Made by a program: the position numbers and the translations under genes
From: Lentisphaera marina
GTDB taxonomy: Bacteria; Verrucomicrobiota; Lentisphaeria; Lentisphaerales; Lentisphaeraceae
Reading direction: 5' to 3'
Length of the DNA: 64,000 bases
Assembly: GCF_028745505.1 (NCBI RefSeq)
Contig: NZ_JAQZZL010000002.1
Location: forward strand, 558,001-622,000
The notes under the pieces: generated by a model
What the model saw: only the letters and a program-made list of their open reading frames with translations
Told to the model about the DNA's origin: nothing
Database searches by the model: none
Shown here: positions 44,454 to 53,302 of the stretch, one piece after another
Layout of the letters: each line of letters starts with the position of its first letter
Position numbering within the stretch: the stretch's first letter is position 1

Positions 44454-45923
44454 ATGGAATGTACAATTGATGAAAATGACAAGAGCGTAAAATCTGTGAC
44501 TGAGGCAAGCCACTACACAACGAAAGCAGAAGATAGAATTAGTTTAGAAAACAAATTCATTTACAGCAGTGGGATTATAGTCAATAATTTATTGGGTACA
44601 GCCATAGGGGCGATGATGATCGTTTTTAACTTAGGCTTGGGTATGGATCCCTTTAAGGCAGGTTTATTAGCCGCTTTGCCACGATTATTTGATGCATTTA
44701 CTGATCCTTTGATTGGTTTCATTTCCGATAATCATCGTTCAAAGTGGGGCCGTCGCCGTCCCTTTATGTTTATTGGAGCCATTCTAACTGGTTTATTTTT
44801 TATGCTTCTTTGGAAGCTTCCTGTAGACAAAGGTCTGGACTATGTCTGGTGGTACTTTTTGATTGGTTCTGTTATTTTTTATGCGGCCTATACTGTTTTT
44901 GCGACGCCTTTGGTGGCTCTAGGTTATGAAATGACCCCGGATTACCATGAGCGGACTCGCCTCATGGGCTTTACAAGTGTGGCAGGAAATCTGGTTTACT
45001 TTGCAACGCCGTGGTTTTTTGCGTTTATGAAAAATGATCGCTGGTTTGATAGTATGGCGGATGCCGCAGCAAGCCTAGGTTTGATTATTGGTTCAATAAC
45101 AATTGTATTAGGACTCATTCCAGCAATTTTTCTAAAAGAAAGACAAGTCAAGCTTGAAGTCAAAGAGACTTCGGAGGGAATGCTACAAGTCATGGGAGGC
45201 TTTTTTAAAGGCTTTGGAGCGACGCTCAAATTTAAGCCTTTCCTCAAATTATGTATAGCGACTTTCCTTATCTTTAACAGTTTCATGCTAATTAATAGCT
45301 TTCAAACTTATATAGCGACTTACTATTTATTTGAAGGCGATATGAAACGTGGGGGCTATTATATGGGCATAGTGGGTATGATAACGACCGCAGCAACCTA
45401 TGCTATCATTATTTTTGCAACTTATTTATCCACTAAAGTAGGTAAGCGTAAAGCCTTTTTCATCTGCATGGGTTTATCAGCTTTAGGTTATGTTTTACGT
45501 TGGTTCTGTTATTCAAAAACGATGCCGTGGCTGATGTTTATTCCAGCACCATTGGTAGCTTTTGGTATGGGGTCTTTATTCACTTTGATCAACTCCATGG
45601 TAGCGGATGTTTGCGACTTGGATGAATTGCAATCACATGAACGTCGTGAGGGGATGTTTGGTTCTATATTTTGGTGGGTAATTAAATTAGGTTTAGCGGC
45701 GGCATTGGCCCTTTCAGGGTATCTTTTAAACTTAAGTGGCTTTGACATTGAATTGGGCAATAGTCAAAGCTCACAAGCGCTTTTCTTACTACGTGTTTTT
45801 GATGTTGGAATTCCCTTATTAGCAACAGTGCTTGCCATCTGGGCTGTGGCTTCATATAAAATCACAGAAGAAAAAGCTCATGAAATTCGCGAAAGTTTGG
45901 AAAAGCGTCGGGGACAGTCCTAG
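44454..45923 (+). CDS. GPH-family sugar:cation symporter (MFS transporter)
   Basis: A 489-residue membrane protein with about 12 helices. The glycoside-pentoside-hexuronide family signature is clear: LFDAFTDPLIGFISD, followed by SKWGRRRPFMFIGA. Other marks are QTYIATYYLFEGD in the central loop and SMVADVCDLDELQSHERREGMFGS near helix 10. These carriers import sugars or glycosides with H+ or Na+. It stands upstream of the GntR/LacI regulator and shares its operator motif, so import of the inducer or its precursor is likely. The substrate itself is not readable, but beta-glucosides would suit the GH1 and GH3 enzymes nearby. Confidence 0.9.
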   Translation: MECTIDENDKSVKSVTEASHYTTKAEDRISLENKFIYSSGIIVNNLLGTAIGAMMIVFNLGLGMDPFKAGLLAALPRLFDAFTDPLIGFISDNHRSKWGRRRPFMFIGAILTGLFFMLLWKLPVDKGLDYVWWYFLIGSVIFYAAYTVFATPLVALGYEMTPDYHERTRLMGFTSVAGNLVYFATPWFFAFMKNDRWFDSMADAAASLGLIIGSITIVLGLIPAIFLKERQVKLEVKETSEGMLQVMGGFFKGFGATLKFKPFLKLCIATFLIFNSFMLINSFQTYIATYYLFEGDMKRGGYYMGIVGMITTAATYAIIIFATYLSTKVGKRKAFFICMGLSALGYVLRWFCYSKTMPWLMFIPAPLVAFGMGSLFTLINSMVADVCDLDELQSHERREGMFGSIFWWVIKLGLAAALALSGYLLNLSGFDIELGNSQSSQALFLLRVFDVGIPLLATVLAIWAVASYKITEEKAHEIRESLEKRRGQS

Positions 45924-45960
45924 TTCTTGGAGACATTTGTCGTCTTTTTCTTAAAAAAGC

Positions 45961-46003
45961 ATACTAGTTGACTTTTTTGTAGGGTACAAATATATACCAG
46001 TAC
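45961..46003 (+). promoter_or_regulatory. Promoter with two operator-like sites upstream of the GntR/LacI regulator
   Basis: TTGACT (45968-45973), 17 bp and TATATA (45991-45996) form a good promoter. ATACTAGTTG (45961-45970) overlaps the -35 and ATACCAGTAC (45994-46003) overlaps the -10. This arrangement predicts autorepression. Confidence 0.65.
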
Positions 46004-46057
46004 TGGAATGATTATTTTACTCATGTAACTTAAAAAAAATCAACATGGGATCAAACG

Positions 46058-47164
46058 ATGAGTAAAGATAATAAGTTGGCGCGTGGGCGCGGGAAAAAAA
46101 CATTTTTATACAAACAGTTTGCAGATATTATTCGAAAGGAAATTGAAGAAGGTAAATACCTTCCTGGCGAGCGTTTGCCCTCCATGGATGATTTATCGCT
46201 GCGCTATAAACTGAATAAGATTACCGTTCGTAGATCTTTACAAGAATTGGCTGATGCTGGCTTATTATATTCTGTACCTGCTCAAGGTACCTTTGTTTCC
46301 GAATTTAGCGGCAATTCTAATGTAGTGGAGACTAATGAATCGGGAATAATGAACATTGGCTTAATCTCGAATGTGTTAATTCCGGGTTCAACAGGCCCCT
46401 ATCACATGTCGGTTTTGGAGGGGATTCGCTCCGAAATTGGACGTCACGATGCCAATTTTATTTTACTCCCAGCTCCCGGAAGTCGTGAACGTAAAGAAAT
46501 TCTAAAAATGATTCACGGAGCTAATTTGTCTGGGGTCATATACATGGGGCCAGTACCACAGTTATTCCTTGAACAGTTGATAAAAGATGGTCCTCCATCA
46601 ATTGTAGTCGATTATCATTTTCACGGTCTTAAAGCAGATGTCGTACAAGCAGATAACCGCGAAGGTGGCTTTGTTGCCTTTAATGCTTTGATTGAAAAAG
46701 GCTGTAAAAAACTTGCCGTTATTGCAGGTGACAAAGAGCAGTCCACTACAGATGAACGCTTGGATGGAGTTTGGTCCGCATTAAAAGCGCATAATATTCC
46801 CCTTGAATCTGTGAGAGTAGAGTACTCAGACTATCAAATTAATGGTGGTTATGAGGCGATGGAACGTTTGTCGGCGGATATGCCAGATGGCGTTTTTTGT
46901 ATGAATGACGAAATGGCCTTTGGTGCGAGTCGATTCCTCAAAGAAAAGCTTGGTGATGACTTCACAGATAAGGTGTCTTTGGTGGGCTTTGACGATATCA
47001 ACTGGGCAGCTTTGGTTAATCCTGCACTCAGTACAGTTTCTATTGATAAAGAAGCCATGGGACGCATCATTGCCAAACGTTTGTTCGAGCGCATTGAGAA
47101 GCCAGAAATTCCTCGTTGTGTGACCCTGATGCCACCCTCACTTATTTGTCGTGAAACACTGTAA
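46058..47164 (+). CDS. GntR/LacI-hybrid transcriptional regulator (AraR-like architecture)
   Basis: A 368-residue regulator. The N-terminal GntR winged helix (about residues 15-85) has KQFADIIRKEIEEGKYLPGERLPSM and LSLRYKLNKITVRRSLQEL, cited here as GKYLPGERLPSM and ITVRRSLQELADAGL. The rest is a LacI/GalR-type periplasmic-binding-like sensor domain (about 95-365) with MNIGLISNV, GVIYMGPV, AVIAGDKEQS, and VGFDDINWAALVNP. Such hybrids bind palindromic operators and are released by a sugar ligand. Its own promoter and six others nearby carry ATACYRGTAY, the predicted operator. It follows the GPH symporter. Confidence 0.93.
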   Translation: MSKDNKLARGRGKKTFLYKQFADIIRKEIEEGKYLPGERLPSMDDLSLRYKLNKITVRRSLQELADAGLLYSVPAQGTFVSEFSGNSNVVETNESGIMNIGLISNVLIPGSTGPYHMSVLEGIRSEIGRHDANFILLPAPGSRERKEILKMIHGANLSGVIYMGPVPQLFLEQLIKDGPPSIVVDYHFHGLKADVVQADNREGGFVAFNALIEKGCKKLAVIAGDKEQSTTDERLDGVWSALKAHNIPLESVRVEYSDYQINGGYEAMERLSADMPDGVFCMNDEMAFGASRFLKEKLGDDFTDKVSLVGFDDINWAALVNPALSTVSIDKEAMGRIIAKRLFERIEKPEIPRCVTLMPPSLICRETL

Positions 47165-47181
47165 ATAGATTTAGAAAATTC

Positions 47182-47216
47182 AAGCCCCGTAAGTCATAGA
47201 TTTACGGGGCTTTTTC
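47182..47216 (+). terminator. Rho-independent terminator after the GntR/LacI regulator
   Basis: AGCCCCGTAA and TTACGGGGCT form a 10-bp GC-rich stem with a roughly 9-base loop, followed by TTTTTC. It lies 18 bases after the regulator stop and isolates the first pseudopilin gene. Confidence 0.92.
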
Positions 47217-47292
47217 TTGCCTTTTTAGGCTGACTTATTTATGGGAACCAGGGACTTAAAGATTTTTTAATGTAAATGAGAAGAGAATTGGA

Positions 47293-47321
47293 TTGAATCA
47301 ATTTAATATACTAGTATAGAT
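47293..47321 (+). promoter_or_regulatory. Promoter and perfect operator palindrome before pseudopilin 1
   Basis: TTGAAT (47293-47298), then the perfect 12-bp palindrome TATACTAGTATA (47307-47318), which ends in the -10 region (ATAGAT, 47316-47321). The palindrome therefore covers the spacer and -10, as expected for a repressor site. Confidence 0.65.
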
Positions 47322-47355
47322 ATAGATCTAATTTAATAAAAATAGGGTTGTTCTC

Positions 47356-48075
47356 ATGTATAAAGAAAGAAAATTAAGTCAAACTTTTACCTTACTTGAG
47401 TTGATGGTAGTGATTGCTGTTATTGGCATTTTGTTATCTCTTTTGATTCCCGTGTTATCGCGAGCCCGGGAATCTGCGCGCGACGCTTCATGTAAAAGTA
47501 ATTTGAAGCAATGGGGCGTAGGGATAGCGATGTATAGTGCTGATAATCGCTCTTACTTACCAGCTTCTTTTAATAATAGTCGTCAATACTGGTATGCTCA
47601 GTTGCATTCTTATATGAATTATGATCAATCCGATGTCTCAGATATCTATGAAAGTGGAATGATAATTAATACTTGTCCTTCGGTTACTCACGAAAGAAAA
47701 AAGAGTGGAGCTTTGGATTATGCCTCTAATAATGCAATTTTAAAGCATACTAATTTTTCAGCTGATGAATTTCGCTTAAAGTTGACCAAAGTGACTCATC
47801 CCAGTGATAGCTTAACTTTAGCAGATGCTAATGGAGTTTTTAATGGTTCGACGGCAGCATATCCTTTCATCCGAGGCCCAGTAGGAGTGTATCTTGATGG
47901 GATGTGGAACTTTTCTTCAGAAGATTTCCTAACACTCTATGACGATACTGAGCCAGAGCTTTTTATTAGATTTAGGCACAATGAAAATAGAAATACCAAT
48001 ATTCTTTGTGTTGACGGTCATGTAGAAGGCAAAAGAATGTCACAAATGAAAGCAAAAAATATTTACAATTATTAG
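47356..48075 (+). CDS. Type II secretion/type IV pilin-like protein (pseudopilin 1)
   Basis: A 239-residue pilin-like protein. The N-terminal hydrophobic helix [18 protein letters not shown] with Glu5 of the mature protein is the prepilin signature. The residue before the Phe is Thr, not the Gly usual for prepilin peptidase cleavage. The C-terminal domain ends [20 protein letters not shown], a His followed by an aspartate-glycine motif common in PVC pseudopilins (H-X9-11-DG). The protein probably forms a minor pilus or secretion pseudopilus, or an envelope-bound lectin-like subunit. It lies under an ATACYRGTAY-type operator and is paralogous to 48184, 62454 and the remnant at 61267. Confidence 0.88.
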   Translation: MYKERKLSQTFTLLELMVVIAVIGILLSLLIPVLSRARESARDASCKSNLKQWGVGIAMYSADNRSYLPASFNNSRQYWYAQLHSYMNYDQSDVSDIYESGMIINTCPSVTHERKKSGALDYASNNAILKHTNFSADEFRLKLTKVTHPSDSLTLADANGVFNGSTAAYPFIRGPVGVYLDGMWNFSSEDFLTLYDDTEPELFIRFRHNENRNTNILCVDGHVEGKRMSQMKAKNIYNY

Positions 48076-48122
48076 GTAAGACATTTTAAACTAAATCAGT
48101 GACTTATATAATGTATATATAC

Positions 48123-48151
48123 TTGACTTCATAAAATAATACTAGTATGGT
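48123..48151 (+). promoter_or_regulatory. Promoter and operator before pseudopilin 2
   Basis: TTGACT (48123-48128), 17 bp and TATGGT (48146-48151). ATACTAGTAT (48139-48148) sits across the spacer and -10. Confidence 0.62.
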
Positions 48152-48183
48152 GTTAGTGGTATTTGAAATTTAGAGCTTAAAAA

Positions 48184-48858
48184 ATGAAACTGAAAAAATT
48201 CACTTTAATCGAATTGTTGGTGGTAGTTGCCATCATAGGTATTTTGGTTTCATTATTATTACCTGTTTTAAGTAAAGCACGTGAACATGCGCGTTCAGCA
48301 TCTTGTAAGAATAATCTTAAGCAATTCGGATTTGCTACAGTTATGTACACAGATGATGAAAAGGATTATTTACCTGCTTCATTTACCACGGATCGTGAAT
48401 ATTGGTACGTGACTTTATATTCCTACATGAATGGAGTTAACAATTCAGCCTACAAGTTATGCCCATCGGTAAGTCACCCCAAAGGTGTTGTTTCTCTTAA
48501 CTATGCTTCCAATAAAAATATTTTTAAGCATACGGATTTCGTGTCACCTGAATTTCGTTTGAAGATTAATGACTTATCGCAAGCTTCGTCAGCAGTGACT
48601 ATTGGAGATGCGGGTATGTGGTGGGCACCAACAAATACTTCGTACCCATTTATTGAACAACCTTGGGCTTATGTAACAGAGCAGCATCTCTACGATCCTA
48701 ACGATATCCTGCAAATGTATGATGATGTGACTGACGTGACCACTGGCTTACGCTTTCGTCATGTTGGGGATAAAAAAGCCAATTTACTTTTCGCAGATGG
48801 GCATGTGGCAGCTCAAGAAATGACGCAAATGAAAGCAAAAAATATGTATAATTATTAG
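48184..48858 (+). CDS. Type II secretion/type IV pilin-like protein (pseudopilin 2)
   Basis: A 224-residue paralogue of pseudopilin 1. The N-terminus [19 protein letters not shown] is the prepilin helix, again without Gly before Phe. Shared internal phrases include [25 protein letters not shown] and [11 protein letters not shown], cited as [13 protein letters not shown] and DYLPASFT. The end [20 protein letters not shown] matches pseudopilin 4 and the remnant. Expected to be processed and built into a pseudopilus or held in the inner membrane. It converges with the ECF sigma gene. Confidence 0.88.
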   Translation: MKLKKFTLIELLVVVAIIGILVSLLLPVLSKAREHARSASCKNNLKQFGFATVMYTDDEKDYLPASFTTDREYWYVTLYSYMNGVNNSAYKLCPSVSHPKGVVSLNYASNKNIFKHTDFVSPEFRLKINDLSQASSAVTIGDAGMWWAPTNTSYPFIEQPWAYVTEQHLYDPNDILQMYDDVTDVTTGLRFRHVGDKKANLLFADGHVAAQEMTQMKAKNMYNY

Positions 48859-48881
48859 AAGTCTATGTGTGTAGAGGAATA

Positions 48882-49463
48882 TCAGCCAATCTGTTCTTCT
48901 AGTTCAGCAATTTCTTTGGCAATTTTATTGATGACGCGTTTTTTGTAGACGCAGACGGTATTATAGGGGATGGAAAGTTGATCGGCGACTTCATGCATGT
49001 CAATTCCCTTGGAAATTAATTCAAAACATTGGCGTAGAGTATCGTTAATCTGAGGGCTGACATTGGCCCAAGCTTTTTCGGCAATGAATTTTTTCCATTC
49101 AACAAGACTAATTTTTTCGATTTCAGCATCGACTTTATGATCTGAATCTTCATTGACAAAGAGGGCGGAATGACGATTGTGAACTCTAAAATAGGAACGA
49201 GCCGCATTACTAGTAACCAAGCTTAGCCAGGAACGAAATTTTCCACGCTCGCGATCATAATCAAATTCAGGAAGAGCTTTCCAGGCCTTGATGAGCACAT
49301 CTTGAACAAGATCACCTTGATCAGCTTGCGGGATCTGCATTTTAATAAGAATGGACCAAATAAAACCTTGGTAAATATTATTAAACTCTTGCCAAGCCTT
49401 GTCGTCATGACTATTCTTGAGTTTGAGGAGCAGGGTTTCACGAGTGTTGTAGCGATCAGACAC
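48882..49463 (-). CDS. ECF-type RNA polymerase sigma factor
   Basis: A 193-residue sigma-70 family ECF protein. Region 2 (about residues 20-95) includes DLVQDVLIKAWKALPEFDYDRERGKFRSWL, cited as VQDVLIKAWKALPEFDY and GKFRSWLSLVTSNAARSYF. Region 4 (about 130-185) contains INDTLRQCFELISKGIDMHEVADQLSIPYNTVCVYKKRVI, with the helix-turn-helix ADQLSIPYNTVCVYKKR. Start is GTG (49463). A good promoter, TTGCAG-17-TAATAT, lies upstream. It is divergent from an LRR kinase, a pairing common in PVC bacteria, and is paralogous to the gene starting at 63922. Confidence 0.9.
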   Translation of the reverse strand: MSDRYNTRETLLLKLKNSHDDKAWQEFNNIYQGFIWSILIKMQIPQADQGDLVQDVLIKAWKALPEFDYDRERGKFRSWLSLVTSNAARSYFRVHNRHSALFVNEDSDHKVDAEIEKISLVEWKKFIAEKAWANVSPQINDTLRQCFELISKGIDMHEVADQLSIPYNTVCVYKKRVINKIAKEIAELEEQIG

Positions 49464-49497
49464 TATCTTTTCCTTGTTTAGAAATAAGTACTCTCAT

Positions 49498-49526
49498 ATA
49501 TTAAACGAAGCTTGCTTAAACTGCAA
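49498..49526 (-). promoter_or_regulatory. Candidate promoter of the ECF sigma gene
   Basis: Read on the minus strand: TTGCAG (49526-49521), a 17-bp spacer and TAATAT (49503-49498), about 35 bases before the GTG start. Confidence 0.5.
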
Positions 49527-49566
49527 GTTCTCATTCAAACCGCGACCATTTTAGGAGTGAAGCATC

Positions 49567-51573
49567 ATGGATTTAAATCTTTTAGAAGAGATTTATGAGC
49601 AAACGGAACGCGTGATGGATAAAAACCATACTTTGATGGAAGAGCTAGAATCCTGTGGTGATCGTTACAGAAACGCCGAGCAAATTGCTGAGGGAGGGAT
49701 GAAGTATGTTTATCGCTGCTTGGATAGCCATACTGATCGTGAATTAATCATGGTTAAGCCCAAGTCAGATGATCTCAATGAACTCTTTGTCAGGGAAGGT
49801 CGCATTACTTCTTTTCTTCAACACCCAAACATTATGCCGGTATACGATGTGGGCCTAAGTTCTGACGGAATTCCTTTTTTCACCATGAAAGAAGTTCTTG
49901 GTGAAGATATGGATAGGGTATTGGAGCGCGATTATGCTCTGGTCAATATGGTGGACGTATTCATCAAAATATGTGAGGGTGTGAATTATGCGCATTCTTT
50001 AGGCGTTGTCCACTTAGATTTAAAACCGGCAAATATAAGGATAGGGCATTTTGGTGAGGTCGTTGTTTGCGACTGGGGCATAGCCGAATTAGGTGGTGAA
50101 CTAGGTCCAGAAGATGAATCTTTCTTAGATAAAGATTTACATAAAGTTCTCAAATACATTCGCAAGGGCAGTGGGGAACAGATAAAAGGAACTCCAGCCT
50201 ATATTGCACCCGAGAGATTTGAGAAGCAAGCACCACATAGTTCGAATGATATCTACTCTTTAGCAGCAATTTTATATGAAATTTTGACAGGTGAAAAGGC
50301 GAGACAACCAAGATCTACCAATGAGCGTCGCGTGACTTGTCCCGATAAATCGGGTTCAACCTTTTTACCGGCAAGTTTAGTGGCTATTTGTAATAAGGGA
50401 TTGTCTCCTAAGCCCAAAGAGCGCTATCAGACTATGTTGGATTTTCTGGAAGATTTAAAACTTTATATGCGTGGTTATGCAACAGCGGCCGAGAATGCAT
50501 CTCCCTTGAGGGTTTTAAAGCTACTCTATTTGAGGAATAAGGGATTTGCCCACCTACTCATGAGCTCGCTTACTTTATTTACCATTACGCTTATTATCTT
50601 TATTTTTAGCTTAGAAGAAAGCCGTCAGTTGGCGATAAAGGAAAAGGAAAAAGCCTTGGCAGCTCGTGATGAGGTTAATAAACTTAATGTGAACTTACAG
50701 GAAAAAGAATTGGCGCGACTGAAGTTGCTAAAATTAGAGTCCAAACGCCAGCTAATGATTGCCTACAATAGTGTGGCACGTAAGGATTTTAAAAGCATGA
50801 ATAAAGCCTTCAGTGTTGCCAAACAATTCGATCCTGATAATTCTGGAGTCCTCTATTTTCAAGGGCGTCAGAAGCTAGCGGAAATGAAGTGGGAAGAAGC
50901 GATTGCGGCCTTCGCAAAAATGAAACATAGCAAGGCGGTGGATTTAGTGAAGTCAATAAAAGATTTAGAAGTCCTGCCTTTATTGGAGTATATGGATGAA
51001 ATTATTACTCATCTAGATTATCCCTTTAGTGAATACTTTTTACTTAATCTTTTGAATTCTAAATTGAGTTTGGAGGAAAAAGTCCAAGTTTATCGTTGGT
51101 GTTTAAAAGTAGAAAATCGCGGATTAGCTCATTTGCCTAAAGTGCAAGTTAAACTTATTGATGGGGGAACAGAAGTCCTTCTTGAAAATGAACGTGGGGT
51201 TAAAAACCCAGGCCCAGTACACTTACTAAATCCCATTAAACTAAGTCTTAAAAATAGTGGGATCATTTACCCAGAAAGTTTAAATGAATGTGACAATTTA
51301 GAAGAACTCTCTTTAAGCCAAACGGGTATTTTAGGAGCGGGAAACTTAAAGATTAAGAGTCTGAAAAAACTGGATATTAGTTCAACGAGTAGCAATGATT
51401 CTTATCAATTTTCCGCAATGCCGAATTTAGAAGAAATTATTATTGCCGACACGCGTATCACGAATATGAAAGGCTTTGGGATTCTAGAAAAACTAAAAGT
51501 TTTAGTCATTGATGAGAGTCAAATCCAAGTAGTAGAAAGCACTCTGCCACAAGTGATTTATAAAATAAAATGA
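49567..51573 (+). CDS. Membrane Ser/Thr protein kinase with TPR and leucine-rich repeats
   Basis: A 668-residue receptor-like kinase. Kinase domain about 36-300: EGGMKYVYRC in the glycine loop, IMVKPK (Lys), HLDLKPANIRI in place of HRDLKPEN, CDWGIAE in place of DFG, and GTPAYIAPERF. One membrane helix lies at about 325-347. Then come a coiled coil, a tetratricopeptide-like stretch (about 395-470) and, from about 555 to 668, leucine-rich repeats (NLEELSLSQTGI, SLKKLDISST, LEEIIIADTRI). With the kinase inside, the repeats would face the periplasm and may sense envelope or carbohydrate signals. It diverges from the ECF sigma gene and could act with it. Confidence 0.9.
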   Translation: MDLNLLEEIYEQTERVMDKNHTLMEELESCGDRYRNAEQIAEGGMKYVYRCLDSHTDRELIMVKPKSDDLNELFVREGRITSFLQHPNIMPVYDVGLSSDGIPFFTMKEVLGEDMDRVLERDYALVNMVDVFIKICEGVNYAHSLGVVHLDLKPANIRIGHFGEVVVCDWGIAELGGELGPEDESFLDKDLHKVLKYIRKGSGEQIKGTPAYIAPERFEKQAPHSSNDIYSLAAILYEILTGEKARQPRSTNERRVTCPDKSGSTFLPASLVAICNKGLSPKPKERYQTMLDFLEDLKLYMRGYATAAENASPLRVLKLLYLRNKGFAHLLMSSLTLFTITLIIFIFSLEESRQLAIKEKEKALAARDEVNKLNVNLQEKELARLKLLKLESKRQLMIAYNSVARKDFKSMNKAFSVAKQFDPDNSGVLYFQGRQKLAEMKWEEAIAAFAKMKHSKAVDLVKSIKDLEVLPLLEYMDEIITHLDYPFSEYFLLNLLNSKLSLEEKVQVYRWCLKVENRGLAHLPKVQVKLIDGGTEVLLENERGVKNPGPVHLLNPIKLSLKNSGIIYPESLNECDNLEELSLSQTGILGAGNLKIKSLKKLDISSTSSNDSYQFSAMPNLEEIIIADTRITNMKGFGILEKLKVLVIDESQIQVVESTLPQVIYKIK

Positions 51574-51588
51574 AAAAATCCTTAAAAT

Positions 51589-51617
51589 TTGTCAGTTATG
51601 ATTTTTCCTTGCGTATT
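51589..51617 (+). promoter_or_regulatory. ECF-like promoter before pseudopilin 3
   Basis: TTGTCA (51589-51594), 17 bp and CGTATT (51612-51617). The whole 29-bp block is similar to that at 53213-53241 (TTGTCAGTT and CTTTGCGTA or CCTTGCGTA shared). A CGTA -10 is typical of several ECF sigma factors. Confidence 0.5.
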
Positions 51618-51662
51618 AAAAAGTATGAACATATACTTTAATTAAGACTAATGAGGCTAGCC

Positions 51663-52325
51663 ATGAAAAAATTTACTTTAATAGAACTGCTTGTTGTGAT
51701 AGCAATTATAGGAGTTTTGGCATCTTTCATTCTCCCTGCTTTTGGGAAAGCACGTAAGTCTGCTCAGGCAAGTGTTTGTGTCAATAATATGAAACAAATT
51801 GGCATCAGCATGTACATCTATAGTGACGACAATGATAGCTGCGTGGTGACGGCAGCTCTTAATGGGAGTCTGAGTTATTCCAAACAACTCAATGAAGATT
51901 ATGGGATGAGTGATACTAGCTTCGCATGTATGCAAGATGAAATTGTAAGAAGCAATGATAGAAAGACGCGCAGTTACTCAATGAATACGGGCACATCTAT
52001 TACATTTGAAGGAAGTTCTACTCCCAAAGACGATAGTGAATGTAATGGCGTCACACGAATGGCAACTTATAATAATATTCGCTATAATGAAATCGCGCCA
52101 GATACACTTTTGTTAACTGAACTTTGGGAAAGTATCAATTATGCACACGGCTGGTCACGTTCTGATATGACTTGGGCTTATTGGAATTATATGAGTGATT
52201 GGACAGAACGTTTAGATGCTTTTCATTTTGGTCGTCCCAATTATTTATTAATAGATGGAAGTGTCAAAAGTCGCGTTCATACCACGTATAACCAAGGGAT
52301 GTTTACTCGTTTTGCAAACGACTGA
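51663..52325 (+). CDS. Type II secretion/type IV pilin-like protein (pseudopilin 3)
   Basis: A 220-residue pilin-like protein starting [21 protein letters not shown] choose the ATG at 51663, since GAGG lies six bases upstream and the in-frame ATG at 51651 lacks a ribosome site. The middle has [23 protein letters not shown], cited as [13 protein letters not shown]. Its C-terminus has [17 protein letters not shown], that is H-X9-DG, the shorter spacing. It is more divergent from pseudopilins 1, 2 and 4 and has the ECF-like promoter instead of the ATACYRGTAY operator. Confidence 0.87.
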   Translation: MKKFTLIELLVVIAIIGVLASFILPAFGKARKSAQASVCVNNMKQIGISMYIYSDDNDSCVVTAALNGSLSYSKQLNEDYGMSDTSFACMQDEIVRSNDRKTRSYSMNTGTSITFEGSSTPKDDSECNGVTRMATYNNIRYNEIAPDTLLLTELWESINYAHGWSRSDMTWAYWNYMSDWTERLDAFHFGRPNYLLIDGSVKSRVHTTYNQGMFTRFAND

Positions 52326-52349
52326 TCTAACACTTAAATAATTAAATTT

Positions 52350-52374
52350 AGCCTGTCTTGTACGGGCTTTTTTG
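52350..52374 (+). terminator. Rho-independent terminator after pseudopilin 3
   Basis: AGCCTGT and ACGGGCT form a 7-bp stem (one G-T pair) with a short loop, followed by six T residues. It lies 25 bases after the pseudopilin 3 stop and before the esterase start at 52397. Confidence 0.78.
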
Positions 52375-52396
52375 TTTTAATAAAATAGGAAATCGA

Positions 52397-53194
52397 ATGA
52401 AAATAATTTTTGTCTTTATAAGCTTGTTATTGAGCCAAGTGAGTGCCACAGAATATGAAAATATAACAAACATACCTTATTACGGGAAATCCGTTTCAGA
52501 TAGCTACATGAAAAGTCGATGTGTTTTAGATCTATATTACCCCACGAAGAAACAAATGTTTTCAACGGTAGTATGGTTTCATGGTGGGGGCTTAACAGGA
52601 GGTAAAAAAAGTATTCCAGAGGGCTTGCTGAAGCAAGGGCTAGCGGTGATTGCAGTGAATTATCGTTTGAGTCCCAAAGTTAAAGTTCGTCAATGTTTAG
52701 AGGATGCTGCAGCTGCAGTTGCCTGGAGTTTTAAAAATATCGAAAAGTTTGGCGGTTCAAAACACAAAATATTTCTTTCGGGTCATTCGGCGGGGGGATA
52801 CTTGGCAAGCATGATTGGAATGGATAAATCTTGGCTAAAAAAGCATCAAGTTGACGCAGACCTAATTGCGGGACTCATGCCTCTGAGTGGTCATACGATT
52901 ACCCATTTTACAGTGCGCAAAGAAATGGGCATCTCAGGTAAGCAGCCAATAATCGATGAAATGGCACCACTTTTTCACGTACGCAAAGATGCTCCGCCCT
53001 TAGTTTTGATTACTGGTGATAGAGAATTAGAGATGTTAGGAAGGTATGAAGAAAATGCTTACATGTATAGAATGATGAAAGTGGTGGGGCACTCTAAGAC
53101 GAAGATTTTAGAATTGGACGGTTATGGTCATGGGATTGTAGAACCTGCTATTCCTTTAGTTGTAAAAGAGTTGCGTTTACTTAGTAAAAAATGA
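52397..53194 (+). CDS. Secreted carboxylesterase (BD-FAE/HSL-like alpha/beta hydrolase)
   Basis: A 265-residue alpha/beta hydrolase. The signal peptide is MKIIFVFISLLLSQVSAT. I choose the ATG at 52397, preceded by AGGAAA. A TTG at 52358 would add 13 residues and lies in the terminator. Catalytic pattern: oxyanion WFHGGGLTGG, nucleophile LSGHSAGGYLAS, acid VLITGDRELE and His in DGYGHGIVEP. It resembles bifunctional carbohydrate esterases that remove feruloyl and acetyl groups, a group often beside polysaccharide enzymes. Substrate inferred from context. Confidence 0.87.
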   Translation: MKIIFVFISLLLSQVSATEYENITNIPYYGKSVSDSYMKSRCVLDLYYPTKKQMFSTVVWFHGGGLTGGKKSIPEGLLKQGLAVIAVNYRLSPKVKVRQCLEDAAAAVAWSFKNIEKFGGSKHKIFLSGHSAGGYLASMIGMDKSWLKKHQVDADLIAGLMPLSGHTITHFTVRKEMGISGKQPIIDEMAPLFHVRKDAPPLVLITGDRELEMLGRYEENAYMYRMMKVVGHSKTKILELDGYGHGIVEPAIPLVVKELRLLSKK

Positions 53195-53212
53195 AACGTT
53201 TTTTAAAGTTTT

Positions 53213-53241
53213 TTGTCAGTTCATGATTTTCTTTGCGTAAT
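53213..53241 (+). promoter_or_regulatory. ECF-like promoter before the secreted protein and GH71-like genes
   Basis: TTGTCA (53213-53218), 17 bp and CGTAAT (53236-53241), nearly the same as 51589-51617. The likely target is the two-gene unit 53303-55475. Confidence 0.5.
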
Positions 53242-53302
53242 CAATATTAATGGGTGAACAAATGGCTTTGTTCATCTGAAGATAAACAAGTAAAGGAACA
53301 AA

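Noticed and set aside
45931..45953. Terminator between the symporter and the regulator
   Set aside because: AGAC/GTCT forms only a short stem before TTTTTC; too weak to list with confidence.
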